DNA of 64,000 nucleotides, from assembly GCF_024586915.1 (NCBI RefSeq), contig NZ_JANBVS010000001.1, positions 186,001 to 250,000 of the forward strand, given 5' to 3'. Positions 44,796 through 52,965 of the stretch are shown here, piece after piece. Each line of letters starts with the position of its first letter. The stretch's first letter is position 1. The stretch comes from Bradyrhizobium sp. SRS-191. GTDB taxonomy: Bacteria > Pseudomonadota > Alphaproteobacteria > Rhizobiales > Xanthobacteraceae. The notes below the pieces were generated by a model that was not told where the DNA came from, ran no database searches, and saw nothing but the letters and a program-made list of their open reading frames with translations. The position numbers and the translations under genes were made by a program.

Positions 44796-45494
44796 ATGTC
44801 CCTCACTCCCGAAGCCATCGCCACCCTGTCCCAGGTCACCACCGCGACCATCACCACGGTCCTGCTGAAGAAGGGGTTGCGCAATGTCTGGCTGCGCGGC
44901 GCGAAGCCGCTGCGCCCGGGACAGAAGCGGCTGGTCGGTCCCGCCTTCACCTTGCGCTTCGTGCCGGCGCGCGAGGATCTGGCGACGCCGGAATCCTGGT
45001 CGTCGCCGATCTCGACCCGCACGGCGATCGAGGCCATGCCTGAGGGCTGCATTGCCGTGGTCGACGCGATGGGCGTGAAGGACGCCGGCATCTTCGGCGA
45101 CATTCTCTGCGCCCGCATGGTCAAGCGCGGGGTCACCGCGCTGATCACCGACGGCGTGGTGCGTGACCTCGAGGGCGTGCTCGGCACCGGACTTCCGGTG
45201 TGGTGCGACGGCTACGCCGCGCCGCCATCCGTCGCCGGCCTGACCTTCGTCGGCTGGGGCGAGGCGATCGGCTGCGGCGGCGTCGCCGTATTCCCGAACG
45301 ACGTCATCGTCGCCGACCAGGACGGCGCGGTGCTGATCCCTCAGGCGATGCTCGACCACGTGCTTGCCGAAGGTCCCGAGCAGGAGCGCATGGAGGCCTG
45401 GATCGTCGACGAGGTGAACAAGGGCGCGGTGCTGCCGGGCCTTTATCCGATGAACGCCGAGACCAAGGCGCGCTACGCAGCGTCGAAGAAGTAA
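44796..45494 (+). CDS. RraA family protein (demethylmenaquinone-methyltransferase-like / oxaloacetate-HMG aldolase fold)
   Basis: The 232-residue product matches the RraA/HMG aldolase family. VTTATITTVLLKKGLRNVW starts the domain, GDILCARMVKRGVTALITDG and VVRDLEGVLGTGLPVWCDG hold the Asp and Arg of the metal/pyruvate site, and VFPNDVIVADQDGAVLIP is conserved. Members are either RNase E regulators or class II aldolases; the loop around GDILCARM favours an aldolase or decarboxylase role. Start is the ATG at 44796. The cupin gene follows 27 bases later, so the pair is likely an operon for a small-molecule step. Confidence 0.85.
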   Translation: MSLTPEAIATLSQVTTATITTVLLKKGLRNVWLRGAKPLRPGQKRLVGPAFTLRFVPAREDLATPESWSSPISTRTAIEAMPEGCIAVVDAMGVKDAGIFGDILCARMVKRGVTALITDGVVRDLEGVLGTGLPVWCDGYAAPPSVAGLTFVGWGEAIGCGGVAVFPNDVIVADQDGAVLIPQAMLDHVLAEGPEQERMEAWIVDEVNKGAVLPGLYPMNAETKARYAASKK

Positions 45495-45521
45495 GCTCGA
45501 ACAGCCGCAGAGAGGCTCATC

Positions 45522-45926
45522 ATGGATTTCCATCCCGCCGGCTCGCGCGCGACGCGCAAGGCCCCCGCCGAGTACTTCACCGGCAACGTGCTGCAGGACC
45601 CGCTGATCATGGCGCCGGCGCCGGCCCGGCTCAACGCCTCGCGCGTCTCGTTCGCGCCGGGCGCGCGCACGGCCTGGCACACCCATCCGCTCGGGCAGAC
45701 GCTCTACGTCATCTCCGGTATCGGCCGCATCCAGGCCAAGGGCGGCCCGGTGCGCGAGATCCGGCCGGGCGACGTGATCTTCATCCCGCCGGGCGAGAAG
45801 CATTGGCACGGCGCATCGCCGGACAACGAGATGACCCACATCGCCATGCAGGAGGCGCTCGACGGCGTCTACTCGAACTGGATGGAGCACGTCACCGACG
45901 AGGAATACGCGACGCCTGTCGGTTGA
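45522..45926 (+). CDS. Cupin-domain protein ((R)-mandelonitrile-lyase-like)
   Basis: The 134-residue product is a single-domain cupin. Motif 1 is SFAPGARTAWHTHPLGQTLYVISG, broken here for length at about 43-66, with the two metal His residues and a Gln in the Glu position. Motif 2 is IRPGDVIFIPPGEKHWHGA at about 80-98 with the third His. Such small manganese cupins include hydroxynitrile lyases and carboxymuconolactone-linked proteins; the natural substrate is unknown. It follows the RraA-like gene and is ended by a strong terminator. Confidence 0.85.
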   Translation: MDFHPAGSRATRKAPAEYFTGNVLQDPLIMAPAPARLNASRVSFAPGARTAWHTHPLGQTLYVISGIGRIQAKGGPVREIRPGDVIFIPPGEKHWHGASPDNEMTHIAMQEALDGVYSNWMEHVTDEEYATPVG

Positions 45927-45947
45927 TCCGGGACTAACAAGATGTCG

Positions 45948-45980
45948 AGCGCGCGGTCGAAAGGCCGCGCGCTTTTGTTT
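45948..45980 (+). terminator. Intrinsic terminator after the cupin gene
   Basis: A 9-base stem AGCGCGCGG / CCGCGCGCT with an 8-base loop is followed by TTTGTTTTG. It lies 22 bases after the stop codon and before the convergent DUF2147 gene. Confidence 0.9.
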
Positions 45981-45994
45981 TGAGGGAGCCGTCC

Positions 45995-46885
45995 TCAGTT
46001 CACCCGTGTCCAGGTCTGGCCGCCGCAGAACACGCCGCCGAAGGCGCAGCCCTGCACGCGCAGGCTGTCCGGCCCTTTCAGATCGATCGTGGAATCGTAG
46101 GTGCTGCCGCTGTTGGGATCGAAGATCCGGCCGCTCCATTTCTTGTCCTGCGCCTTCTCGCTCGGACGCATGTTGATCAGGATCTGCTCGCCGTTCTGGT
46201 TGGTCTTGGCGTTGATCGCGTAGCCGCAGAGATTCGTCCCGCACGGCTCGATGCGGATCTTGCCTTCCTTCTCCTCCGTCAACCAGATGCCGACCGGAGA
46301 ATTCGGATCGCGCGCGACCGCCGGTGCTGCGGCAGCAGGCGGCACCGCGGCGGTGGTCACGGCCGCGGGGGCCTGCGCCGGCCGGGCCGGTGACGGCACG
46401 GCGGCAGGAGCGGTTGGCGCAGCAGGCGGTGTCACAGCTGCCGGAGGCGTGACCATGGCCGGGGCTGAGGGCGCCGTCGCCGCAGGCACGGGAGCAGGTG
46501 GTGCGGCGGCCTGGACCGGCGCAGGCGCGGCGGGCGCAGCCGATGGGGGCGCGGGTGCTGCGGTCGTCGGCGCCGGGGCAGGCGGAACAGGGGCAGGGGC
46601 CGGTGTTGCCGGGGCGGCCTGCGCGGGCGGGGCTGGCGTGACGGCCGCCTCGGCGGGCGCCGGAGCCGGCTTGTCCGCCCCCGGCTGCGGCTTGGCCGTC
46701 GTATCCTGCTCGCGCTTGCTGCGCTTGGTCTTCTTCTGCTCGGTGTTGTCGTAGACGCCGGGGATCTGCACCGTGCCGCGGTCGGGATCGATGCGAATGG
46801 TCTTGCCGCCATATTCGATCACGTATTGCGCATGGGCGGCACTGCTGGCCAGAACCACGGCAGCAACGGCCAACAGCCTCTTCAT
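45995..46885 (-). CDS. Secreted DUF2147 family protein with a Pro/Ala-rich linker
   Basis: The 296-residue product has a signal peptide (LLAVAAVVLASSAAHA), a short N-terminal segment to about residue 60, then roughly 130 residues made almost only of Ala, Pro, Val and Thr. The C-terminal domain, from about 197 (SPVGIWLTEEKEGKIRIEPC) to GGQTWTRVN, is DUF2147, a small periplasmic beta-barrel-like domain. The function is unknown. The ATG at 46885 gives a clean signal peptide; the longer frame to 46933 does not. The linker probably spans the periplasm or peptidoglycan. Confidence 0.85.
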   Translation of the reverse strand: MKRLLAVAAVVLASSAAHAQYVIEYGGKTIRIDPDRGTVQIPGVYDNTEQKKTKRSKREQDTTAKPQPGADKPAPAPAEAAVTPAPPAQAAPATPAPAPVPPAPAPTTAAPAPPSAAPAAPAPVQAAAPPAPVPAATAPSAPAMVTPPAAVTPPAAPTAPAAVPSPARPAQAPAAVTTAAVPPAAAAPAVARDPNSPVGIWLTEEKEGKIRIEPCGTNLCGYAINAKTNQNGEQILINMRPSEKAQDKKWSGRIFDPNSGSTYDSTIDLKGPDSLRVQGCAFGGVFCGGQTWTRVN

Positions 46886-46976
46886 CAGGGTCTCCGCAAT
46901 GTCGGTTGCTGATGTGAGCGAGCTCACGCGCAATTAAGTCGCTGATGCGGCAGGCTCGGTTCAATCGCTGCCCCGC

Positions 46977-47453
46977 TCAGAAATCCAGCGGTGCATTGTC
47001 GACGACCTCCTTCATCACGAAGAAGGTGCGCGTCTGCCGCACGCCCGGCAGCGAGATCAGCTGATCGCCGTGCATGCGGTTGAAGTCGTTCATGTCGCGG
47101 ACGCGGATTTTCAGGAAGTAGTCGAAATCGCCGGCGACGAGATGGCAGTCGAGCACGAATTTCAGCTTGCGGATCGCGGACTCGAAGGTGCGAAAACTCT
47201 CCGGCGTCGAGCGGTCGAGCACCACGCCGACCAGCACCAGCGCGCTGCGCTCGACCTTCTCGGGCGCGACCTGCGCGCGCACGCTTCTGATGTAGCCGTC
47301 CTCGAACAGGCGCTGAGTGCGGCGATGGCAGGTCGCCGGGCTGACATGGACGGCGCCGGCAAGCTCGGCGTTGCTCATCCGTCCGTCCTTCTGCAAGAGC
47401 TGCAGGATTCGTCGATCGACGCGGTCGAGGTCGATGTTGGAAGGTTCTTTCAT
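46977..47453 (-). CDS. acdR: Lrp/AsnC family regulator, probable AcdR
   Basis: The 158-residue product has an N-terminal winged helix (DRVDRRILQLLQKDGRMSNA at about 8-27, with VHVSPATCHRRTQRLFEDG as the recognition helix) and a C-terminal RAM/AsnC domain ending LPGVRQTRTFFVMKEVV. It is divergent from acdS across 145 bases. In ACC-deaminase loci the Lrp-like AcdR in this position is the known activator of acdS; here that is inferred from position and family. Confidence 0.88.
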   Translation of the reverse strand: MKEPSNIDLDRVDRRILQLLQKDGRMSNAELAGAVHVSPATCHRRTQRLFEDGYIRSVRAQVAPEKVERSALVLVGVVLDRSTPESFRTFESAIRKLKFVLDCHLVAGDFDYFLKIRVRDMNDFNRMHGDQLISLPGVRQTRTFFVMKEVVDNAPLDF

Positions 47454-47598
47454 TAGATAACCATCAGGCGAGAGAATTCACCAGCATTTCGGCTCTAGGC
47501 GGACGTAAGCACGGAAAAGCCCGCCAATAAAGAGAGCACCTTTCGCGCGCTTTTTCGTATGGTCCGGCCGACCCGTTCCACCATCCACGGAGAGACCC

Positions 47599-48618
47599 GT
47601 GCTTCGGCTCGACAAGTTCAAGAAGTATCCGCTCACCTTCGGGACCACCCCGATCGAGCATCTGCCGCGCCTGACCGCGGCGCTCGGCGGCAAGGTGCAG
47701 ATCTACGCCAAGCGCGACGACTGCAACTCCGGCCTCGCGATGGGCGGCAACAAGCTGCGCAAGCTCGAATACATCGTGCCCGACGCGATCGAATCGAACG
47801 CCGACACGCTGGTCTCGATCGGCGGCGTGCAGTCGAACCACACCCGCATGGTGGCGGCGACCGCGGCCAAGATCGGCATGAAGTGCGTCGTGGTGCAGGA
47901 GAGCTGGGTGCCGCACGAGGACGCCGTCTATGACCGCGTCGGCAACATCCTGATGACCCGCCTGATGGGCGCCGACAGCCGGATCGTCGAGGACGGCTTC
48001 GACATCGGCATCCGCAAGAGCTGGGAAAATGCGATCCAGTCGGTGAAGGATGCGGGCGGCAAGCCCTACGGCATTCCGGCCGGCGCCTCCGTGCACAAGT
48101 TCGGCGGCCTCGGCTATGTCGGCTTCGCCGAGGAGGTGAGGGCGCAGGAAGCCGAGATGGGCATCAAGTTCGACTACATCATCGTCTGCGTCGTCACCGG
48201 CTCGACCCAGGCCGGCATGATCGTCGGCTTCGCTGCCGACGGCCGCGCCGACCGCGTCATCGGCATCGACGCCTCCGGCACGCCGGAGCAGACCCGCAAC
48301 CAGGTGCGGCAGATCGTCGACAACACCGCGGAGCTGGTCGAGCTCGGCCGCAAGGTGGGCGACGACGAGATCGTCATCATCAACGACTACGCCTATCCGG
48401 CCTATGGCGTGCCGAGCGCCGAGACCAACGAGGCCATCCGCCTCGCCGCCCGCACCGAGGCGATGATCACCGACCCGGTCTATGAGGGCAAGTCGATGCA
48501 GGGCATGATCGACTTGGTCAAGAAGGGCTACTTCCCGGAAGGATCCAAGGTGCTCTACGCCCATCTCGGCGGCGCTCCGGCGATCAACGGCTACAGCTAC
48601 ACGTATCGCAACGGCTGA
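47599..48618 (+). CDS. acdS: 1-aminocyclopropane-1-carboxylate deaminase
   Basis: AcdS is a PLP enzyme that splits ACC, the precursor of plant ethylene, into ammonia and alpha-ketobutyrate. The 339 residues carry [13 protein letters not shown] with the PLP Lys at about 52, [32 protein letters not shown] with the Tyr-Glu pair, and [14 protein letters not shown] with the Leu that separates true deaminases from D-cysteine desulfhydrases. The GTG at 47599 has GGAGAG just upstream and fits the family N-terminus ([14 protein letters not shown]). It marks a plant-associated lifestyle. Confidence 0.95.
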   Translation: MLRLDKFKKYPLTFGTTPIEHLPRLTAALGGKVQIYAKRDDCNSGLAMGGNKLRKLEYIVPDAIESNADTLVSIGGVQSNHTRMVAATAAKIGMKCVVVQESWVPHEDAVYDRVGNILMTRLMGADSRIVEDGFDIGIRKSWENAIQSVKDAGGKPYGIPAGASVHKFGGLGYVGFAEEVRAQEAEMGIKFDYIIVCVVTGSTQAGMIVGFAADGRADRVIGIDASGTPEQTRNQVRQIVDNTAELVELGRKVGDDEIVIINDYAYPAYGVPSAETNEAIRLAARTEAMITDPVYEGKSMQGMIDLVKKGYFPEGSKVLYAHLGGAPAINGYSYTYRNG

Positions 48619-48678
48619 GGCGGCCTCCGCTGCCGCCGCCTTGTCGCTATGAGCCGAGGTGCTGCAACAAATACAAAT

Positions 48679-48801
48679 GTCGTCCCGGCCTTGAGCCGGG
48701 ACCCATAGCCACCGACGGCGCTGTTCTGCTCCGCCGCATCTGCGCGCCTGCCACAAACTTCGGCCTGTGAGTATGGGTCCCGGCTCGGAGGCCGGGACGA
48801 C
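48679..48801. repeat. Composite palindromic repeat, copy 3
   Basis: The inverted ends GTCGTCCCGG and CCGGGACGAC are perfect. The left hairpin CCCGGCCTTGAGCCGGG is followed by ACCCATA, and the right begins TATGGGTCCCGG with its own hairpin. The end sequences are identical to copy 2 while the middle differs. It lies 60 bases after the acdS stop. Confidence 0.85.
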
Positions 48802-48974
48802 ACCATTTTTGTGGCACGAGCAATCCACACATGACCCGTGATTCCGGGGCGCGCGCAGCGCGACCTGGAATGACGGCGAGTTTGTTGAAGCAGCAATTGA
48901 AACATGATCCTGCGTTCTCGCGACGCATCCACGTCCGAGTGATCCATCAGTCGAACCCTCTCGAAGAGAAGAGG

Positions 48975-49079
48975 GCGCAGGGAATGCCGGGCGCTGGCCG
49001 CAACCCATGGCCCGCCTGCAACACAAAAAAGCAGGCGGCAGTCACCACAGGTTCAGCCGAACTCCGGCATTCCCTGCGC
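48975..49079. repeat. 105-base element with 16-base perfect inverted ends and an inner hairpin
   Basis: GCGCAGGGAATGCCGG at the left and CCGGCATTCCCTGCGC at the right are perfect inverted copies. Inside, CCGCCTGC and GCAGGCGG (49012-49038) form a second stem around an A-rich loop. There is no ORF. The form fits a non-autonomous element or a large extragenic palindrome. Confidence 0.7.
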
Positions 49080-49856
49080 GATGGTCTTAACACTTATACG
49101 CAGTCTCCCTGGTGCGCCGGGCTTCTGGCCACCATTGCCCGGGCCATGCGGAGCATGGCCACGAGCGTGACACCAGCATCGGGGTGTCAGGACCCTGCGA
49201 CTTCGTGTCCGCAATCCGCCGTTCGTCCGCGTGCAAGCACGCTTCCGGCATTTCGCGGCCACCGCCTCCCCACCTAGCGTGTCGTGACGATCGCGCGCAA
49301 CGCCCCTCGTTGAGGCGGGATGGCGGCAGTGAACCATAAATTTCGGAAAACGTGAAGTTGAATATTTTTCGCTAGAGGACTGGACATGGATGTTGCAGTT
49401 GAAATTGCTCGCGAATTTAGTTTTTGGTGCAGGTCATTCAGGTCGCGATTTCAGCGGTCGAGGGCCTTCGGCCATGGAGCGGTGAACTCGATGCGGAAAA
49501 GCGGCCCAGAAGCTAACAATTCAAAATACGAAGGAAAGGTCCAGTAGCAGCCGTTCTCGCCCACCGACGTGCCGCGTAGTCGCTTTTAGCTGGAACGAAG
49601 GTTATCGGTGGCGAGCGTCGCGGTGCCCAACGGAAGCCCGGCACACTCTCGCTTCTACCCGTACCAACCGCGAAGCTAGGATTCACTATCAGTTCACGCA
49701 CCAACTATTTTCCGGTATTGTGGCCTAAACTCCAAAAAAGGTCAAAAGTCACTCGACGCAAACTTCCTCCTCAGACGCATTTAAAAGCTATTCTCTAGTT
49801 AAGCTGCCCCGGAGGGCGTAGGTGCAATCCGAAGATCACGCACTACTTACTAAAAA

Positions 49857-50498
49857 ATGCAGGGCTCAATTGCGGTGGTCGCCCTCACTACCGCACTTGG
49901 CATAGCGATGATGAGCTTTCGTCTGCTTTTGCCCGGCATCATCCTCGCAATGTCCGGGTTTGTTGGGGCCGTATGGATTTATCATGCTGATCTTCTAAGA
50001 CTCCGGTTGCGCTCGGCTGGTCCAGACGGAGCGACGGTGCCGCTTCCGGACGAAGTCAGGGTAGTTCTGATACTACTAGCGATTGCGGTTGTCGCTCCAT
50101 GGGCGATTTTCATTCATGAAATGTGGCCAGAGAAACCCATTCAGCGACATCTTGATAATTCACAAAAAGAGAGACTGAGGGCAAATCTGAAACTTAGCTC
50201 AGATGAACATTATGCATTTCAGATCAATCGTGTGCCGAGCTGTGATGAATGCGAGCAGTTCGCGGAGGAGCTAAGGAATTTTTTTGACTCTATTCCCGGC
50301 CTCCGCGCCGCGGGAGGACCGTTGATTTTTGCGTCGCGCTATCCTCGGGGGATATCATTCGTGACGAACGGCAAAGGCGGTGTCGGGAGCGCAAAGCTCT
50401 TTTCCGCGATGCAAGACGCTGGAATGATCCCTGCTCGGGAGACAGAATCTCAAATGAAGGACGGGGATTTCGTTGTCCTGATTGGGCGGTCCCAATGA
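49857..50498 (+). CDS. Orphan membrane protein, atypical base composition
   Basis: The 213-residue product has two adjacent hydrophobic segments at the N-terminus (about 5-45), a third at about 72-90 (VVLILLAIAVVAPWAIFI), and then a soluble domain of about 120 residues with CDECEQF (a CxxC pair) and a late GKGGVGSAKLFSAMQDAG. I recognise no family. Third codon positions are much less GC-rich than in the neighbours, and the flanks are AT-rich, so recent transfer is likely. The ATG at 49857 is used without a convincing ribosome site; later starts such as MMSF are possible. Confidence 0.55.
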   Translation: MQGSIAVVALTTALGIAMMSFRLLLPGIILAMSGFVGAVWIYHADLLRLRLRSAGPDGATVPLPDEVRVVLILLAIAVVAPWAIFIHEMWPEKPIQRHLDNSQKERLRANLKLSSDEHYAFQINRVPSCDECEQFAEELRNFFDSIPGLRAAGGPLIFASRYPRGISFVTNGKGGVGSAKLFSAMQDAGMIPARETESQMKDGDFVVLIGRSQ

Positions 50499-50600
50499 TG
50501 CTAGTCAAGGACCCAGTCCTCGAAAATAAGTGCCGCAATACAGGCAACTACGAGTACTGCCGCGCAGTTTGAAGGTGGTGCGGCATGCCAACGTCGCCTA

Positions 50601-50744
50601 TCAATTCTTCTTTCCGCGCTTTGTTCGCCAGAGTTCCAGCGCCTTCTTTCCGACAGCCTCTAGGCACGCGATCCCTAGAAAGAACGCCGTGCCGATAGCA
50701 ACGAAGCTGGTAATATCCCAGATCGATACAGGACCGTCATCCAT
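50601..50744 (-). CDS. 47-residue single-helix membrane ORF
   Basis: The frame from ATG at 50744 to TGA at 50601 encodes MDDGPVSIWDITSFVAIGTA and continues FFLGIACLEAVGKKALELWR, ending TKRGKKN. This is an acidic N-terminus, one helix of about 20 hydrophobic residues and a strongly basic C-terminus, which fits an N-out membrane protein. The ribosome site is weak (GTAGGT). Codon use is AT-richer than the genome, like the neighbouring orphan gene. No family is recognised and it may be spurious. Confidence 0.4.
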   Translation of the reverse strand: MDDGPVSIWDITSFVAIGTAFFLGIACLEAVGKKALELWRTKRGKKN

Positions 50745-50807
50745 CGAGACCTACAGATCAAATTGCTCGCCAGTTGCCACTTTGTTCGCAACGCGCCTCA
50801 CGCGGTC

Positions 50808-51599
50808 TTAATCAAACCAGGTCTTATAGATCGCCTGATAGCTGCCGTTCTCGGTCGAGATGTGCAGCCACTGGTCGACGAACGCCTTCAGGGCGACGTC
50901 GCGCTGCAGCCAGTAGGCCTTCTCGGAGAAGTCGAACGGCTTGTCGGGATGGACGGCGCAGAGCACGCCGGGATGCAGCTTCTGCTGGTAGCGGGTCTCC
51001 GAGGCGTCGGTCATCATCAGGTCGGCGTCGCCCTTGGCGATCTCGTCGAAGATGGTGACGTTGTCGGTGTGGACGCGGATGTCGGCGGCCTTGATGTTGG
51101 CGCGGGCGAAGCGCTCGTTGGTGCCGCCGGGATTGACGACGACGCGCGTGCCGGGCCTGTCGATGTCGGCGAGCGTCTGGTACTTCGAGGTGTCGCTACA
51201 GCGCGCGATCGGGGTCTTGCCCTCGCGCATGATCGCGGTCGAGAAGTAGCCCTTCTTCTGACGGTCGAGCGTGATCGACACGCCGCCCATCGCGACGTCG
51301 AACTTGTCGGCCTCGAAATCCTTCATCAGCTGCGGCCAGCTGGTCGGGACGAACTCCACCTTCACCCCGAGCGCCTTGCCGAGCGCCTCGGCCATGTCGA
51401 CGTCGAAGCCGGAGAATTTTCCGGTGGCCTTGTCGAGATAGGTGAAGGGCTTGTAGTCGCCGGTCATGCCGACCCGCAAGGTGCCGCGCTGCACGATCTC
51501 GTCGAGGCGCGAGGGCTGATCGGCGAGCGCGGCCGTGGCGAGCCCGCAGGCCAGCACGGCTGCGGTCAGGGCGGCAATGGTCCGGTCGAAAAATCCCAT
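50808..51599 (-). CDS. pheC: Periplasmic cyclohexadienyl dehydratase PheC-like protein
   Basis: PheC converts prephenate or arogenate to phenylpyruvate or phenylalanine in the periplasm and is built on a solute-binding-protein fold. The 263 residues have a signal peptide (ALTAAVLACGLATAALA), then RGTLRVGMTGDYKPFTY, VEFVPTSWPQLMKDFEADKF, IVNPGGTNE-like VVNPGGTNERFARANIK, and ADLMMTDASETRYQ with the catalytic-type Glu at about 201. These stretches match what I remember of Pseudomonas PheC over the whole length. A plain amino-acid-binding role is the alternative; no transporter genes are adjacent. Confidence 0.72.
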   Translation of the reverse strand: MGFFDRTIAALTAAVLACGLATAALADQPSRLDEIVQRGTLRVGMTGDYKPFTYLDKATGKFSGFDVDMAEALGKALGVKVEFVPTSWPQLMKDFEADKFDVAMGGVSITLDRQKKGYFSTAIMREGKTPIARCSDTSKYQTLADIDRPGTRVVVNPGGTNERFARANIKAADIRVHTDNVTIFDEIAKGDADLMMTDASETRYQQKLHPGVLCAVHPDKPFDFSEKAYWLQRDVALKAFVDQWLHISTENGSYQAIYKTWFD

Positions 51600-51681
51600 A
51601 TTGAATGACCTCGCATGATGTGGCTGCGCTATTCATAGCGGAGGTCGCCACGCGCGACGAGGGGCAAGCGGGAGGGCGGCG

Positions 51682-52197
51682 ATGAGCATTTCCATAGGAC
51701 AGGCGTCGGTCGGCGTCTTCGTGCCTTATCTTCACAACCTCTCGGGGCTGCTCGACAAGGCCGCTGATTTTGCCGAGGCGCGCGGCATCGAGCCGGCCGA
51801 CCTGCTGCGGGCCCGGCTCGCGCCGGACATGTACAACCTGATCCGGCAGGTCTGCGAAGCCAACCGCCACGCGACCATTGCTTGCGCGCTGCTCGCCGGC
51901 CGTGCGCAGCCGACCGTTCCCGACGGTGATACCGACTTGGCCGGGTTGAAGGAGCGGATCGCAACCGCGATCGCGTATGTCCGCGGCGTGCCTGGCGCGG
52001 CAATCGAAGAGGGCGCAGCGCGGGAGGCGGTCTTCACTTTCCGCAACGGCGCGACGCGCCGCTTCGACGACGGCCGCTCATTGCTGCTGACATTCAGCCT
52101 GCCGCAGTTCTTCTTCCACGTCACCACGGCCTACGACATCCTGCGTCATGCCGGCGTTCCCCTGGCGAAGCCGGACTATCTGGGCGTGGGACGGTAG
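51682..52197 (+). CDS. DUF1993 domain protein
   Basis: The 171-residue product is a helical-bundle protein of the DUF1993 (DinB-like) family: VFVPYLHNLSGLLDKAADFA at about 12-31, ARLAPDMYNLIRQVCEAN at about 45-62, and near the end LPQFFFHVTTAYDILRHAGV, where the His/Tyr region is conserved. Function is unknown. The ATG at 51682 has GGGAGGGCGGCG upstream. It is divergent from pheC across 82 bases. A 9-base perfect hairpin (ATGGCCAGG / CCTGGCCAT, 52261-52284) lies after the gene. Confidence 0.85.
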   Translation: MSISIGQASVGVFVPYLHNLSGLLDKAADFAEARGIEPADLLRARLAPDMYNLIRQVCEANRHATIACALLAGRAQPTVPDGDTDLAGLKERIATAIAYVRGVPGAAIEEGAAREAVFTFRNGATRRFDDGRSLLLTFSLPQFFFHVTTAYDILRHAGVPLAKPDYLGVGR

Positions 52198-52331
52198 GCT
52201 CTTCGCGGCGGCGAGGCGCGGACGGCAGGCGCACGTCTGCATCGGTCCGCAAGACGACAAATGGCCAGGACGGAGCCTGGCCATGAGCATCTGGGCGAAA
52301 TCTCAGCGCGGACCGGTCTGCCTGCCGGCGC

Positions 52332-52760
52332 CTATTTCTCGCGAGGCGCAACCAAAGCCGGCGGGCCCTTGACGGTCATCTCGTTCTTCAGCGCCTCGAA
52401 ACGCTCGATCGCCTCGCGCGCGCGGGTGTCGACGGTTCTCACCGCGGCTTCGGCGGTCATCGGTCCGCTGCTCACCGCGATCGAGGTCGGCCCAACGGTC
52501 TCGTCGACATAGTAGCCATCTTCGCCGCGCCGCGCCGTCCAGCGGAACCGGATTGCGGAAATCGGCCCCGGTCCCAGCTTGGTGTAGCCGTCGGCCTGAT
52601 CGAACGAGACGACGGTCGCGGCAGCCTTCTTGGACGGAGAATGAGAAGAGGGAGAAGGAGAATGCGAAGGCGGCGTGGCCTTGTCAGCCGACCTCGCGGC
52701 TTCAGGCTGATCGAGAATGCTCGCTATCGTTGCGAGCGCGTGCTCGGTCGCAACACTCAT
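52332..52760 (-). CDS. Hypothetical 142-residue protein
   Basis: The product begins MSVATEHALATIASILDQPE, has a Ser/Pro/His-rich stretch (about 31-47), then a beta-rich part (SAIRFRWTARRGEDGYYVDE) and a helical C-terminus (ARAIERFEALKNE-like, ending PPALVAPREK). Codon bias is normal. No membrane segment, signal or known family is seen. The ATG at 52760 is preferred over a longer frame that begins within a spacer with poor codon bias. Confidence 0.6.
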   Translation of the reverse strand: MSVATEHALATIASILDQPEAARSADKATPPSHSPSPSSHSPSKKAAATVVSFDQADGYTKLGPGPISAIRFRWTARRGEDGYYVDETVGPTSIAVSSGPMTAEAAVRTVDTRAREAIERFEALKNEMTVKGPPALVAPREK

Positions 52761-52917
52761 GGCCGCCTCTGTTCCTACCGGCGCGCGCAAACGTCGGCGC
52801 CGATCATCACAGTTGTAGCCGGATTTGGCCAAGTTGCAAGAATGCGTTGAAAGTTGGGCGACAAAGCGGGGGAGAAAGGTCCTGACATCCGCGTGATGAG
52901 AGTTAGGTCGGAACTTG

Positions 52918-52947
52918 GGTCCTGCCTCGTCGCGAGGAGGCAGGACC
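52918..52947. terminator. Strong hairpin between convergently arranged ends, possible transcript end
   Basis: GGTCCTGCCTC and GAGGCAGGACC form a perfect 11-base stem around an 8-base loop. It lies 19 bases after the stop of the minus-strand dehydrogenase gene. No T run follows on either strand, so it may be a processing or Rho-related end rather than a classic terminator. Confidence 0.4.
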
Positions 52948-52965
52948 ATCGCACCGGCCGGACGA

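Larger units (their letters stand above)
48619..49856. other. 1.2-kb gene-free stretch with repeats and falling GC
   Basis: The interval holds composite repeat copy 3 (48679-48801) and a 105-base inverted-repeat element (48975-49079). The part from 49080 to 49340 is GC-rich, with short dyads such as GACACC / GGTGTC, and carries no convincing ORF. From about 49340 the base composition becomes clearly more AT-rich than elsewhere. A 53-codon ATG frame at 49386-49547 lacks codon bias and a ribosome site. Nothing else is seen. Confidence 0.6.

Noticed and set aside
44646..46964. Minus-strand open frame across the RraA-like, cupin and DUF2147 genes
   Set aside because: It overlaps three genes with clear domains and has the skewed Arg/Gly/Ala content of a shadow frame.
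49386..49547. 53-codon ORF in the AT-rich stretch
   Set aside because: No ribosome site, no codon bias, mixed composition and no plausible fold.
50530..50811. 93-codon plus-strand ORF overlapping the 47-residue minus-strand ORF
   Set aside because: Irregular composition and no ribosome site; the minus-strand frame has a more protein-like pattern.
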